Positions 38,231 to 48,088 of a stretch of 64,000 bases of DNA are shown here, one piece after another; position 1 is the stretch's first letter, and each line of letters opens with the position of its first letter. This stretch comes from Gavia stellata (Eukaryota; Chordata; Aves; Gaviiformes; Gaviidae), in contig NC_082594.1 in NCBI RefSeq assembly GCF_030936135.1, forward strand, positions 21,619,553-21,683,552. The letters run 5' to 3'. The notes beneath the pieces are model-generated. The model was not told the DNA's origin. It did not search any database and saw only the letters and a program-made list of their open reading frames with translations. A program made the position numbers and the translations under genes.

Positions 38231-39890
38231 TACATGTTTTCCAGTTAAACCTATGTCCATTTTAAAGCGGTTTTTGGTCTAGATGCTTCTATGACACAAA
38301 CTTACAGCATGTGGCTTACGGGGAAAAAAAATCTCCTCTTACTGAAAAATTCACATAACCCTTTCCCTGTCTTAGTGCCCTAGTATCTCCCTCACTCTCA
38401 TGCAGCTGACATGACAAGTGCAGCTGTTTTTCCTGGAGAAACCCACCTGGCAGTGTTTGTTTTGGGTCTGTGAGCCATACTCGGGTTCAACAGCTGTGGG
38501 ACATGTCCCCATTTCCTTGCCTCCCCGGCAGTGTTGGGGGTGATGGGAAGCCAGGCCTCATGCTCCTACATTGCATTTGCCCTGTATTTCATGATGCTGA
38601 CCCGTGTCGGTTGGCATCTCTGCTTTATTCTCTTCTAAGGGGAGGGAGTGAGACCTACCAGCATCTTTTGTTATATTTTTGTTTTAGGGGTTAAAGGAAA
38701 AAAGAAAAAGAAAATGTGAGAAAATTTACTGAAGTTAAAGTTTTAGGGCACAGGAAACACCTCTCAATCAGTTCTCCGGTATGTCTGCTTCAGTGTTGAT
38801 TAAAGATTAGCTTTCATTTGGGAGAATTTGTTTTGCACCAGCTACTTCTGAAGTACAGCATCATTATGCTGTATTTTTGCACTGGTATTGAGTATCTGCC
38901 CACATCAGAGAATCCACATGGCACTTCCTCCTAGCACTCCATTTCACTCTATTTCAGACCTTCGGCTAAACAGAGAGCAAAGAACCATATTTAAAAGCTG
39001 TAAAATCCACCCAGCTGCAATGAAACTCACTCATGCCACAGAGCAAGCAACCCTTGTGGAGGTATCAAACTACGCTAATTCCAAGTTTAAAAATTATTTC
39101 GAAATGGTTGGATGCAAACTAACCAAGTTGCAAGTCCATCTACGCATGCCACCTAGAAAAATATAAACTGGCTTGGAAGTGTCTGCTGCTTAATGTTTAT
39201 ACAAGATGGCAGGGACCCACATGCCATAATTCTGGAACTTGAAATTTTGTCTTCTATTTCGTCCCACTTTCTTGTAAAACATTTGTCCTTCAGAACTAGT
39301 GCACGCACCCTTGTATAACTACAGTAAGTCATCAGACCAGTAATGTGTCAAGCCCAGGACTGTAGATTCTTAAGACTTGTCCTCTCTTGTGCAGAAGCCA
39401 TTCCTGAAACCAACTCTCCTGAAACCGCAGCCATAAAAACAGTTTATGCACATTAGGAATTTTTTATTTTGGGTGTTAAGAAACAAAGCTGACAACAGTA
39501 GGTTAGAACAGTTTAATAAATAAACACCTGGTACCTTGTGACTGGGACAAGAAGGTGTTTATTTCAAACTCTTCTCAGTATGGCTCTGGAGCCTTGAGCT
39601 CTGTTTTAGCAGCTGGTCGTGAAAACTTCAGCACAGTAAGTTGTGCAATGAGCAGTTGTGTGCATAATGAGGCCTGGTTTCCTACAGATACAAGCAGTGT
39701 GATCCTACACTTTCCCACTGTGATGAATTCAGTAAAAAAAAAAAAAAACCAAACTATTCAACTTTTAGGGAGATGCCTAGCAGGTCCCAACCTGCTCTGC
39801 AGTCCTATGTCCCCCTTTCAGCCCTTGGTGTACCTCCCTGGATGATTTCTGTTTCTGTTGAATCCAGTAGAAATTGGCCAGCAGATAAGA
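38231..39890. other. Intergenic DNA between C1QTNF9 and MIPEP
   Basis: About 1.7 kb separate the C1QTNF9 poly(A) signal from the MIPEP CpG island. The sequence is AT-rich and unique. No exons, repeats or RNA genes were recognised. Confidence 0.7.
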
Positions 39891-39892
39891 AC

Positions 39893-39898
39893 TTTATT
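39893..39898 (-). terminator. C1QTNF9 poly(A) signal AATAAA
   Basis: A minus-strand AATAAA lies about 57 bases downstream of the C1QTNF9 stop codon. It would give a very short 3' UTR for the transcript ending here. Confidence 0.75.
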
Positions 39899-39954
39899 AG
39901 GGAGGGCTGAAGGACACAGGACACAGGCATACAGCATTCACAGAAAATGTGGAG

Positions 39955-40760
39955 TTACGTGGCAGGCAACGGCAGCGGCCCCAGCGGGTCAGAGGTGCTG
40001 AACAGGAGAAACCCAGAGAAGGTGGTATCATCATCAGCGTCTGCAAACAGCCCGTTGAAAGTCTCTCCTTGGTGAGCCTGCAGCCACACCTCGTCTCCTC
40101 CCTGTAGCTCGAGGATGGTGGCTCCCGAGGCCTGGTCCTCTCCACTCTGGTACCTGTCCACTGTGTGCAGCATCTTGATGCCATTTTTAACTAGAGCTAC
40201 TCGGACGTTCCTTGAGTAGACAGTGATGTGGTAGGTGAAATAGTAAACACCGGGGTATTTGCAGGTGAATTTGCCAGTTACTGAGTTGTAGTCATTCAGA
40301 CTATTATACAGCACCTTGTCAAACTTGATCGGGCGATTCGGGGGGGGAAATTTGGTGGCGACTGTAAGACCGACACTGAAAGCACTCCTTGGCAGGACTG
40401 CTGGGGCACCTACGTTCCCCTTATCTCCTCTTTCTCCTTTCAAGCCTCTTTCCCCCTGAACTCCTGGATTACCCTGTGGCCCCAGATCTCCAGTATTACC
40501 TTTAGGACCTGGATTACCAGTCAAGCCAATTGGCCCTGGGAAACCAACTCTTCCAGGATGGCCAATTTCACCCTTTGTCCCTTTTGGACCTATGGGCCCA
40601 ATGTCTCCTTTTAACCCCTTTTGTCCTTGCAGTCCCAGCTCTCCCTTCTGACCTTTGTAACCCACTGACCCTATAATTCCTTTTGGTCCCAGTTTCCCAG
40701 GTTGTCCTCTTTCTCCTTTATCTCCTTTGTTCCCCTTCTCTTCAACAGCCCCATTGGCTC
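39955..40760 (-). CDS. C1QTNF9: C1QTNF9 coding exon 3 (collagen and C1q domains, stop)
   Basis: Encodes residues 77-344. It holds about 38 further Gly-X-Y triplets and the whole globular C1q domain, from [13 protein letters not shown] to [10 protein letters not shown], then a tail ending PLPLPAT and TAA. The acceptor follows a T-rich tract (TTTATTTAG). The collagen stretch is rich in GEKG/GPKG-type triplets. Confidence 0.96.
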
Positions 40761-43700
40761 CTAAATAAAAAAAAAAAAGAAGAAAAAAAAGACACTTGTG
40801 ATCTTCCGCTGGATTAGTGGGGCACAACATGAGTTTCAGCACGAAGATATATGTGTAGTTGTGTGTCACCACTGTACATGCTGTGCTCACTGTACATATA
40901 TACAGTTTCTCATACATTTAAGTGCAGGATAAGCATAACAGCTGAAGAACATGCTATTGTGTTAGAAAACAGGTGCCCTAGCTGAGAGCAGCAAGAATAA
41001 GCTCAAAGAAAGGAAGATGTGATTTGTCTACAGGCTGATGGTAGCACTGACAGCTCACATTATCTCAGGCACAAGCAGCATCCATCCAAACACTTGTTTT
41101 CAGCTTTTGGTATACAAAATGGGGGAGATGGTTCACAATTTAATCAGAGGAAGGTTCTATTTGGACAACACCCAGAAATTGCTTGCCATGTGTTTCTATA
41201 ACTTCTACGTAATGGAACTTTGCTTGAGTTACCTAGATTGCTACTGCAGTGCAACTAAAGGCTCTTTGTCCTTGTTATTTGCTACCACATGCCTCATTTA
41301 TCCTTCATCCACTCTTGGACCGAAGCTCAAAGCCTTTGAAAATCCTCTGATTGCTGCACAAGGGTTTGAAGTTGAAGGTCTCATGATGTGAAGGGCATGT
41401 TAGCAGTTGACAGACGAAAGATAGCATAATTATCATATACTCTATCAATCAGGAAAAGAAGCTGATAATTTGTGCATAAGAGCCTCTGGCTTCTGATGTT
41501 GTATTTACAGGTTACTGTTCTCAATTTACAACTGAGAGTATTTAACAGCAGCAATGGACTCAGGTGAGATTGTATGGTGAGCCTCTGGGAAAAGCAGCAC
41601 GGGTCCATCAGGACAAGGACACAGGAAAAGAAGACAGCTTTGGTAATTTTAAACATTTGTGGCCTCATGTCTCACACTCATTCCAGGACTGGGGTTGTTT
41701 CTAATAGACTGGAGAAAAGTCTGAGGGGTGTAGAGCAGCTTGTAATTACTCCCATGCAATGCATATACTATATGTTCTTTCTCGGGGCCAGCTTCAGGAT
41801 TTTGGAGAGCCTGGACACTGTCTTTGGCAGGCTTCCATGCTTTTGGATATATATATTGTCTGTGTACAATTACTCTAAGGATGCACAAGTGCAGCATCTC
41901 AGAGGTACTGAATTTGTGCAGAATGATGTGATGCCACTTGCACAATGCCTGACTCCCTGCTTTTATGCACAAGTCACTCTGCACATGTACATCCATCTGC
42001 ACAGGAGACATGCTGCATATGCATAGGTTGGCTAAACAGATGAAGTATACAGGTTCTACTGTATCTTTAGGTGTATAACTTATGTCTTCTACAATGTCTT
42101 TTAAAAGTCCCTTTCCCTGAAGTTGCATACATAGCTACAGGAGCCTCACTTTTCTGAGGTAACTGCAGATGCAGTGTCTTCCTCAGCAGCTGACAAAAGG
42201 ATCAGAGGTGGAAAAGGTAGGATTAACAGGCTGAGTGAACAAGTTGTAGGGCATCAGAAGCAGCGGGATAATTGGAGGTGGCAAATTCCTCCTGTATTGT
42301 CAGCATATGTGTGCAGCCTCTATTGCTTCTGGAAAAAGTTTTTTTTAACCTTTATGGTACTTTCGCTACAGCTAGAATGTATAGCACATCTAGTGCTCAC
42401 AAACACAAGGGCAGCAGTTGATAGACAAATAATAAATTGAAACACTTCTTCTCTGACCTTGTTCACCTTTCTCTCCATTTGCACCATCTTTTCCTGGATT
42501 GCCAGGAAGTCCTGCTTCACCTAGTACAAAAGAGAAAAAATTTTCATTAAACAATTAAATTACCAGAAAACTTGGGATGAATCCTTCTCTAATCTTTCCT
42601 CTTCAAGCCTGGCTAAACAGTAATGTAGAGTAGTCTTATTCTTGTCTTCTAGTGGGTGCCACAGGCTGGTACATTTATCTCGTGGAGAGATTGACAGAGA
42701 GCACAGACTCTGCTTGGGGATGGTGCTTTTTTGAGACAGAGAGAATCCTTGGCATAAAGCGGTGGGTTATTGAGATATACCCTGGTTAGGACCACCAATG
42801 TGAAAACCTCTTGTCCTGTTGTTGCCTCCATCCATGGAAGATACCAGCAGGAAAAGGAGTGAGGAAGCCACATTCGGCATGAAGCTTTGCAGGGGCAGGA
42901 AGCCTAATAGTGGAACAATGGTAAACTCCTCTCTCAAGAAGAGACATCTGCAGGGGTTTGGCCAATGGTAATGAAACATTACAGTGGAATAATATTGCCT
43001 GTAGATCTGAGGAAGGTATTCACACTCTTGATCCCTGTGTCTAGCGTGACACAGACTTTCCACTGCTCTAAAGACAGCAATTATAGAAGTCATTTTTGTA
43101 GTAACATCACAGGTGACCAGGAGGTGTGTGATCAAATACCTGGATTTGCATCCAGAACTCAACAGAAGAAAAGAGTTGGCCGTTTGGATGTAACCATATT
43201 CCAAGAGTAGCTCTCCAGCCTTATGGACTGGTGAACAACTGTTCAGCAGTTTTCTGCATGATGCACACAGTCCAGCATCTGCTGAAATTTCATTGACTTG
43301 GTAAGGAGCAAAACTAAGTCTCATTTATTTAACTGCAAAGGTATATGTATATACAATATAAGCATACAATATAAAGAATTATACCATCACCCCAACTTGT
43401 TCAAACAAAGAAGAGCCAGTACAGTCATCATAATAGCTTAATTTAGGAAAAAAAGCTGGGGATTTTATCAGAAACCAGTGATATCATGTGGTAACTCACT
43501 GGAGTAAAGTGAGGACCTTTATAAGACGAATGAAAGTGAGTAAGCTCTAGCTTTTCCATTTTTCAGACTTTCCTGGACCCCTGCATATAGAAAAAGAAGG
43601 CAGTTAATTGTATGTGCCTATTAAGAAGCTAATGGAATTTTTTTTGTTTGTTTCTAGATTTTAAAAGGTTTGGGGTTTAGTAAGGCTAGGGCACTGAAAG

Positions 43701-45437
43701 CAAGAGGAACGCATAAATGGTTGCTTGACAGTGAACTCTCAATCATTTTATAAAAAGGAGAGTTCAAAATAACTCTTTAACAATCACTGAGGTAAATACG
43801 TAAGTGGGTAGACTTGTCTTTCAGTGGTCCAGGGCAGGCCATAAGCAGTGACTAACTCTTATTGCCCAAATTATAAGTGCTGGTCATTTTTCAGCTGATC
43901 TAGTTTACTGTATAGCCATGCAAACAGTTGTGGTGTATAAGAGAGAAGAGTCAAGCGGTAGGAAAAGGATCTGGTAGAGGATCCTGCCTATGCCAGCATA
44001 GCCATCAGAAAACTGCACATCGAACTACCCCTTCAACACTGATTCTGCAGCGTACACTGTCTGCGGAGGCATGTACCTGGTGGATGAATCACCTGGTCGA
44101 GCAGGTGATTCATCAGCTTAGCAACCCAGTCTGTTAAAGGCAGACATTTCCACTAGCTTGAAAGACATAGTAAAACACTTTAGCACATTTGAAGTTAATT
44201 TCTTTTAGACTGTTGACCTCAGTTTGGTTTATGTGCTAGATTATATACTCCACTGAAAAGAGCTGTGATTCACAATGCTTAAGATCAGCACTCGGTAGAA
44301 GGGTTTATCTGATAAGTACAAGTTTGATCCGGATTGATTTGTGCAGCTGAGTTAGCCAGGCCCACAGTAACAGTGTTTGTGACAGGTTTATGCATTAAGC
44401 CATAATGCCACCTGCATGATGCCACACAATAGCTGACCTAACATAAAGCCTGTTGGGAAAAAGTTCCCCGCCCAAATTTTGTGAACAAATTTGAAGCAGC
44501 AGATTTGCACTTGTCCTGTGCTTTACATTCTGGGGTTGTGACACTTCAGGTGAAGTATTATATGTCCACATGCCCACAGATTTATCACCTTGTGCAGCCC
44601 TGGCCTTGATATTCCAGCATGGTTGCAAAGGCCATCGTTATCCTGAGGCTTAAAGTACTATGGGAATTATTAGCTTTAGGATGCTGAGAAGATTACCTCT
44701 GTCTTCACAAACCTCTATTACAGCCTGTTAGAGCAGACATGAATCCTATACTTGTTTTTTAATAGTCTCCATTCCTGAACTTCCCTCTAGTGGCTCTTGA
44801 GATAGCACACTCAGAAGCAAGTCCTACAAATGTAAAATTTAGATAAGAAAAGAGAAATTTTACCACTGCACACTTCATACTACACCAAACAAAGTATCAG
44901 TTGTTGGGGTTTTCTTTACTGGGCTTGAAGCTCTTTACAGAAATATAGTTGCTATCTTAGAGATGTAGGAGTAGGTTTACAGGCTTTAAATTTTTCAAAT
45001 AGACATGAAAATATTCCCAAAATAGAAGGTAAAGTCTTTCTTCTTTTGTTTTTATCCTATGGACCTGATGTCTCCGTAGTATTGGCTATCTTGCTTTCAT
45101 TATTAGGTCTTTCTTTATATTTCCTTCTTCAAAAAAGTAAATGACAGATGTCTGAAATGTTTTCTGAAGGCTAGGCATAATAATCCTGTTAATGCAGAGT
45201 GACTACAGACAACTTTGGGAACTAATGACATTGCATTTGATACATAAAATCATTTATTCTGAACATAGTACCTGTATCTCCCTTGTCGCCTTTTGAACCG
45301 TCACGTCCATCACGACCAGGTATGCCATTGTGCCCAGGATTGCCGGGGATGCCAGGATACCCTTGGGTACAGACGTCCTGGTTTTGTGTTTCTGCTGTGC
45401 TGACTACAATAGCCAGCAGTATAATCCAGCTTTTCAT
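39955..45437 (-). CDS. C1QTNF9: C1QTNF9 (CTRP9), complete coding region, three coding exons
   Basis: Secreted C1q/TNF-related protein, an adiponectin paralogue that forms trimers and larger oligomers and acts as a circulating metabolic and vascular factor. The three exons (39955-40760, 42458-42520, 45272-45437) join at phase 1 borders into 344 codons plus stop; human CTRP9 has about 333. Residues 1 to about 19 are a hydrophobic signal peptide ([18 protein letters not shown]). A collagen-like Gly-X-Y domain follows from about residue 26 to 197. One break in the repeat ([10 protein letters not shown]) matches an interruption I recall at the same place in mammals. The globular C1q head runs from about 198 to 334, with [18 protein letters not shown] and the [12 protein letters not shown] end. 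A Pro/Leu-rich extension of about ten residues follows. The downstream neighbour is MIPEP and the upstream neighbour SPATA13, all on one strand. Confidence 0.96.
40761..42457 (-). other. C1QTNF9 intron between coding exons 2 and 3
   Basis: A 1.7-kb intron. Overlapping open frames of 150-160 codons at 41574-42128 on both strands have no recognisable domain. No repeat was recognised. Confidence 0.75.
42458..42520 (-). CDS. C1QTNF9: C1QTNF9 coding exon 2
   Basis: A 63-base exon encoding [20 protein letters not shown] between split Gly codons, all in Gly-X-Y register. The acceptor is TTGTACTAG and the donor GTCAGA. It also lies in open frames that are not collagenous, but the phase 1 borders on both sides fix the reading used here. 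Confidence 0.93.
42521..45271 (-). other. C1QTNF9 intron between coding exons 1 and 2
   Basis: A 2.75-kb intron. It contains a 185-codon open frame of unknown meaning (42767-43324, minus) and a perfect 13-bp inverted repeat at 44083-44114. Confidence 0.75.
44083..44114. repeat. Perfect 13-bp inverted repeat with 6-base loop
   Basis: The left arm GATGAATCACCTG (44083-44095) and right arm CAGGTGATTCATC (44102-44114) are exact reverse complements around the loop GTCGAG. The pairing does not extend beyond the arms. It lies in C1QTNF9 intron DNA. Confidence 0.95.
45272..45437 (-). CDS. C1QTNF9: C1QTNF9 coding exon 1
   Basis: Encodes the signal peptide and the first collagen repeats: [20 protein letters not shown] and [14 protein letters not shown], plus one base of a Gly codon. 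A Cys at residue 23 precedes the collagen domain and probably supports oligomerisation, as in other CTRPs. The donor is GTACTA. A good 3' splice site (AAATCTTTCAG) lies 26 bases upstream of the ATG, so the 5' UTR very likely continues in an upstream noncoding exon. Confidence 0.95.
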
Positions 45438-46069
45438 TCTTTAGATAGGTTATATGATTTTGGCTGAAAGATTTAAGAAAGCAAAAGTACATCTGCCTAA
45501 GTCTACCTTAGAAGGGGATGCAGTGTGGGGGAGGGAGGAAAAAAAGGAAATGGGTTTTCACTGTGTCTGTTGGTTTGGTTTATTTTATTTATAGGTCTTT
45601 ACACAGCATTAAGTACAGTCCTGGAAACTAGTGCATGCTATTTCAAATAATAATTTAATGGGAATATCAGCCATAGCATCATTATACATCTGAAACATTA
45701 ACTCAACTTTACACAATTTAAAATATTCCTTAATTCCCTGTGATTTGGAGCATCAGGTTCTGTTTCATATTTTCTTATGCAGTATGACTTGTGGAAATAA
45801 GTGACTCTGCGAAGGGAAATTTTGATGCAGGTAGATGGTTAGCAGCTGAAAGTCATAAAAGCTCTGTGGAGGTTTAGAGCTACCCTTGATATCCTCAGGA
45901 TCTAGCCAGCAAACAAGAAAACAACAGCTCTGTGCATCCCATAGAGTTTCACATTGTTCTATTTAAACCATAAGTGCATTGACAAAACCCAGGTTTCATG
46001 GATTTGGCTGAACTTAACCCAAATTTCAAGATCATAATAAAAAGGCAGCTCAGGCAAAAGTTATGATCT

Positions 46070-46099
46070 CCCCCCCCCCCCCCCGCCTCCACCCCCCCC
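46070..46099. repeat. Poly-C tract (G-rich on the minus strand)
   Basis: Fifteen consecutive C (46070-46084), then a short spacer and eight more C. The minus strand therefore has two long G runs that could fold as a G-quadruplex. It lies about 600 bases upstream of the C1QTNF9 ATG. Confidence 0.9.
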
Positions 46100-48029
46100 A
46101 GCAATTACAGCAGCTGCTATATGCCAAAGAACTTCCAGTGAGCTGTCTCACTCCAACCAAAACTGTGAAACCCCAATGTCTGGCAAGTCTACAAGAAAGT
46201 GTGCTAATAATAATGTTGTTGCTGTCCTAAGCCCAAATCGACACTCAAAATTTCAAGTCCTGGGGGCTGACTCAGGTAGGACCAGTGATCCTGCATTCAT
46301 ACACAAGGATTCATACAATGTCCTGTTTCTCTGAGCTGTAGTTTTGCTTACATAACATACACGCATTCTCCTTGTTCGGAGATCTCTTTGTAAACTCCTC
46401 TAGCCAGAACAGTGCCCAGAGAGGAGCTATTTAATGGCCATTGATGCCTTTCAGAGCCATGCAGAAGCCTGTCTACACCTTCTGGCTTTTTTTTTCCTAT
46501 TTCAAAGACTTCCTACCAAATAGCACCTTATGCATGTGGAGTCCGTAAGGAAACCGTTCTTCTCTCTGATCTCCAACCTTTTATCAGTATTGGCCATTAA
46601 TAACCCAGTACTTATCTAACAGCTTCTTAAGGGAAAAATAATATAGTTGAGACAGTCAAACAGCTCATAACCAAGAAGAAACAGAGGTCTTAATGCCCAC
46701 TTCTTCATCCACATTTCGCCCTGCACCTACTTGTGACTCCACAGCTGTACCTCTCATCACCCAGGATCTGGTACTGGTGCCACAGGAGGTGAGCTAGGGC
46801 AATTCAACACTCTAATTCAGTGCAAAGCAATTATCTTTTTTTTCCCATTGGAGTTAGTCATCTACTGGGTTAATAAGTTGAATGACCTCAGAGGGGGTCA
46901 GAGCTGGAGCAGAGTGAGATGAGGGCAAAGATGTGAGGGATCAAGTAGAAGAGTTTTTTGGCAAAACCAAGTCTTTAGTCTGGTTCTCCCCCTTCATGTA
47001 ACTATGCTACTTAAAGTCCAGCTTATATTTATCCTTTCATTAGAGTGTCCCTCCTATATAATGTCTTTTAATATAGGCCCACCGAAATACATTAATACTT
47101 AATTCTGGACACAACTGGTTTTACTGAGTGTAAGAGCAATTAATGGGAAGAGATTAGACTGAGGAACAAAAATCAAATAGCAACAAAATTAATGCCCATT
47201 TTATTTGGAATTAATATTCATAAATGTCTAATGCACAGAAGCTTGGGCTGTATAGGCTATATAGTACTTGTAAAGGTGATGCAATGAGTAAATTTTACAT
47301 AATTGGCTTTTGAATTGATTCTTTCATTAATGAGAACTTACTTAATAATAAGATCAGTATTCCTTTTGAAATATTAACTAGCATTGACTAAAAAAAAGAT
47401 GTCTTCTGTTTAATCTCTTCACCACCATTTCTCAGTCTTATGAAACAATGCACAAAAATACCATGCAGAGAGACTAGTATGTTCTCAATAATTACAACCT
47501 GTTAGCAATATTCGATCTAAATATTCTTTTAACTTAATTTATAGAGGAAGACCTTAATTTTGGGACACGTTCCTTAATCTTCTTATTCTGTCTTCAGAAA
47601 AGTTCCCCATTTTGCAACAATTATTGGAAATGTGATTTATGGTGCCTTTGCCAATGGTAGACAGAGGGGTGTTTGTTCACCCACCAGCAAAATCCCGCTT
47701 TGTCTGCTGCTGCTGGTTGGCACTAAAGAAAGTTGAAAATAGATTAACCATTTGCTACTTCTGAGCTATATAAACATTTGCTGCCTTAGTCAAAGGACTC
47801 CAGAAGTGTGCAAAAGAAGTGCTCTGTATGACGCTGTTAGGATATACTTCCCCATGGAGAAGTCTGACAGTCCTTGTCCACTGACAGAAAAATCCCATTC
47901 CCAGTTGTCTGAGGGAATGTTTCATGCCTAAGTAATAGACAGTTTGGTCCCCATACATGCACTCCTCTCCATAAGCTGACAACATCAATATCACCACCAT
48001 CATCACATACATAGGATCTTTGGTCTTAC

Positions 48030-48088
48030 CTCATTCACTTTGTACTTGCAGTGTTCTTGGGCATCTTTAAGCAGAGTATAAAAGCTTC
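48030..48088 (-). other. Candidate spliced exon, possibly C1QTNF9 5' noncoding exon
   Basis: A 59-base segment is flanked by a strong 3' splice site (pyrimidine-rich, ending CCTTTACAG) and a near-consensus donor (GAG|GTAAGA), both on the minus strand. It lies 2.6 kb upstream of the C1QTNF9 ATG exon, whose own upstream acceptor implies an unseen 5' exon. One frame is open (TLLKDAQEHCKYKVNE), but 19 codons can be open by chance and I do not recognise the peptide. Confidence 0.35.

Noticed and set aside
37610-38265. Long open frames on both strands across the CpG island (up to 216 codons)
   Set aside because: Stops are rare in very GC-rich DNA. Only the MIPEP exon 1 frame matches a protein family and has a splice donor in phase.
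39897-40184. 95-codon minus-strand frame overlapping the C1q exon
   Set aside because: An out-of-frame shadow of the C1QTNF9 C1q domain.
41574-42128. Overlapping 150-160-codon frames on both strands in a C1QTNF9 intron
   Set aside because: Open in both directions over the same DNA with no family signature; treated as chance.
47755-48012. 85-codon minus-strand frame with a hydrophobic start, just downstream of the candidate exon
   Set aside because: It resembles a signal peptide at first sight, but no family was recognised and it begins beyond the candidate donor.
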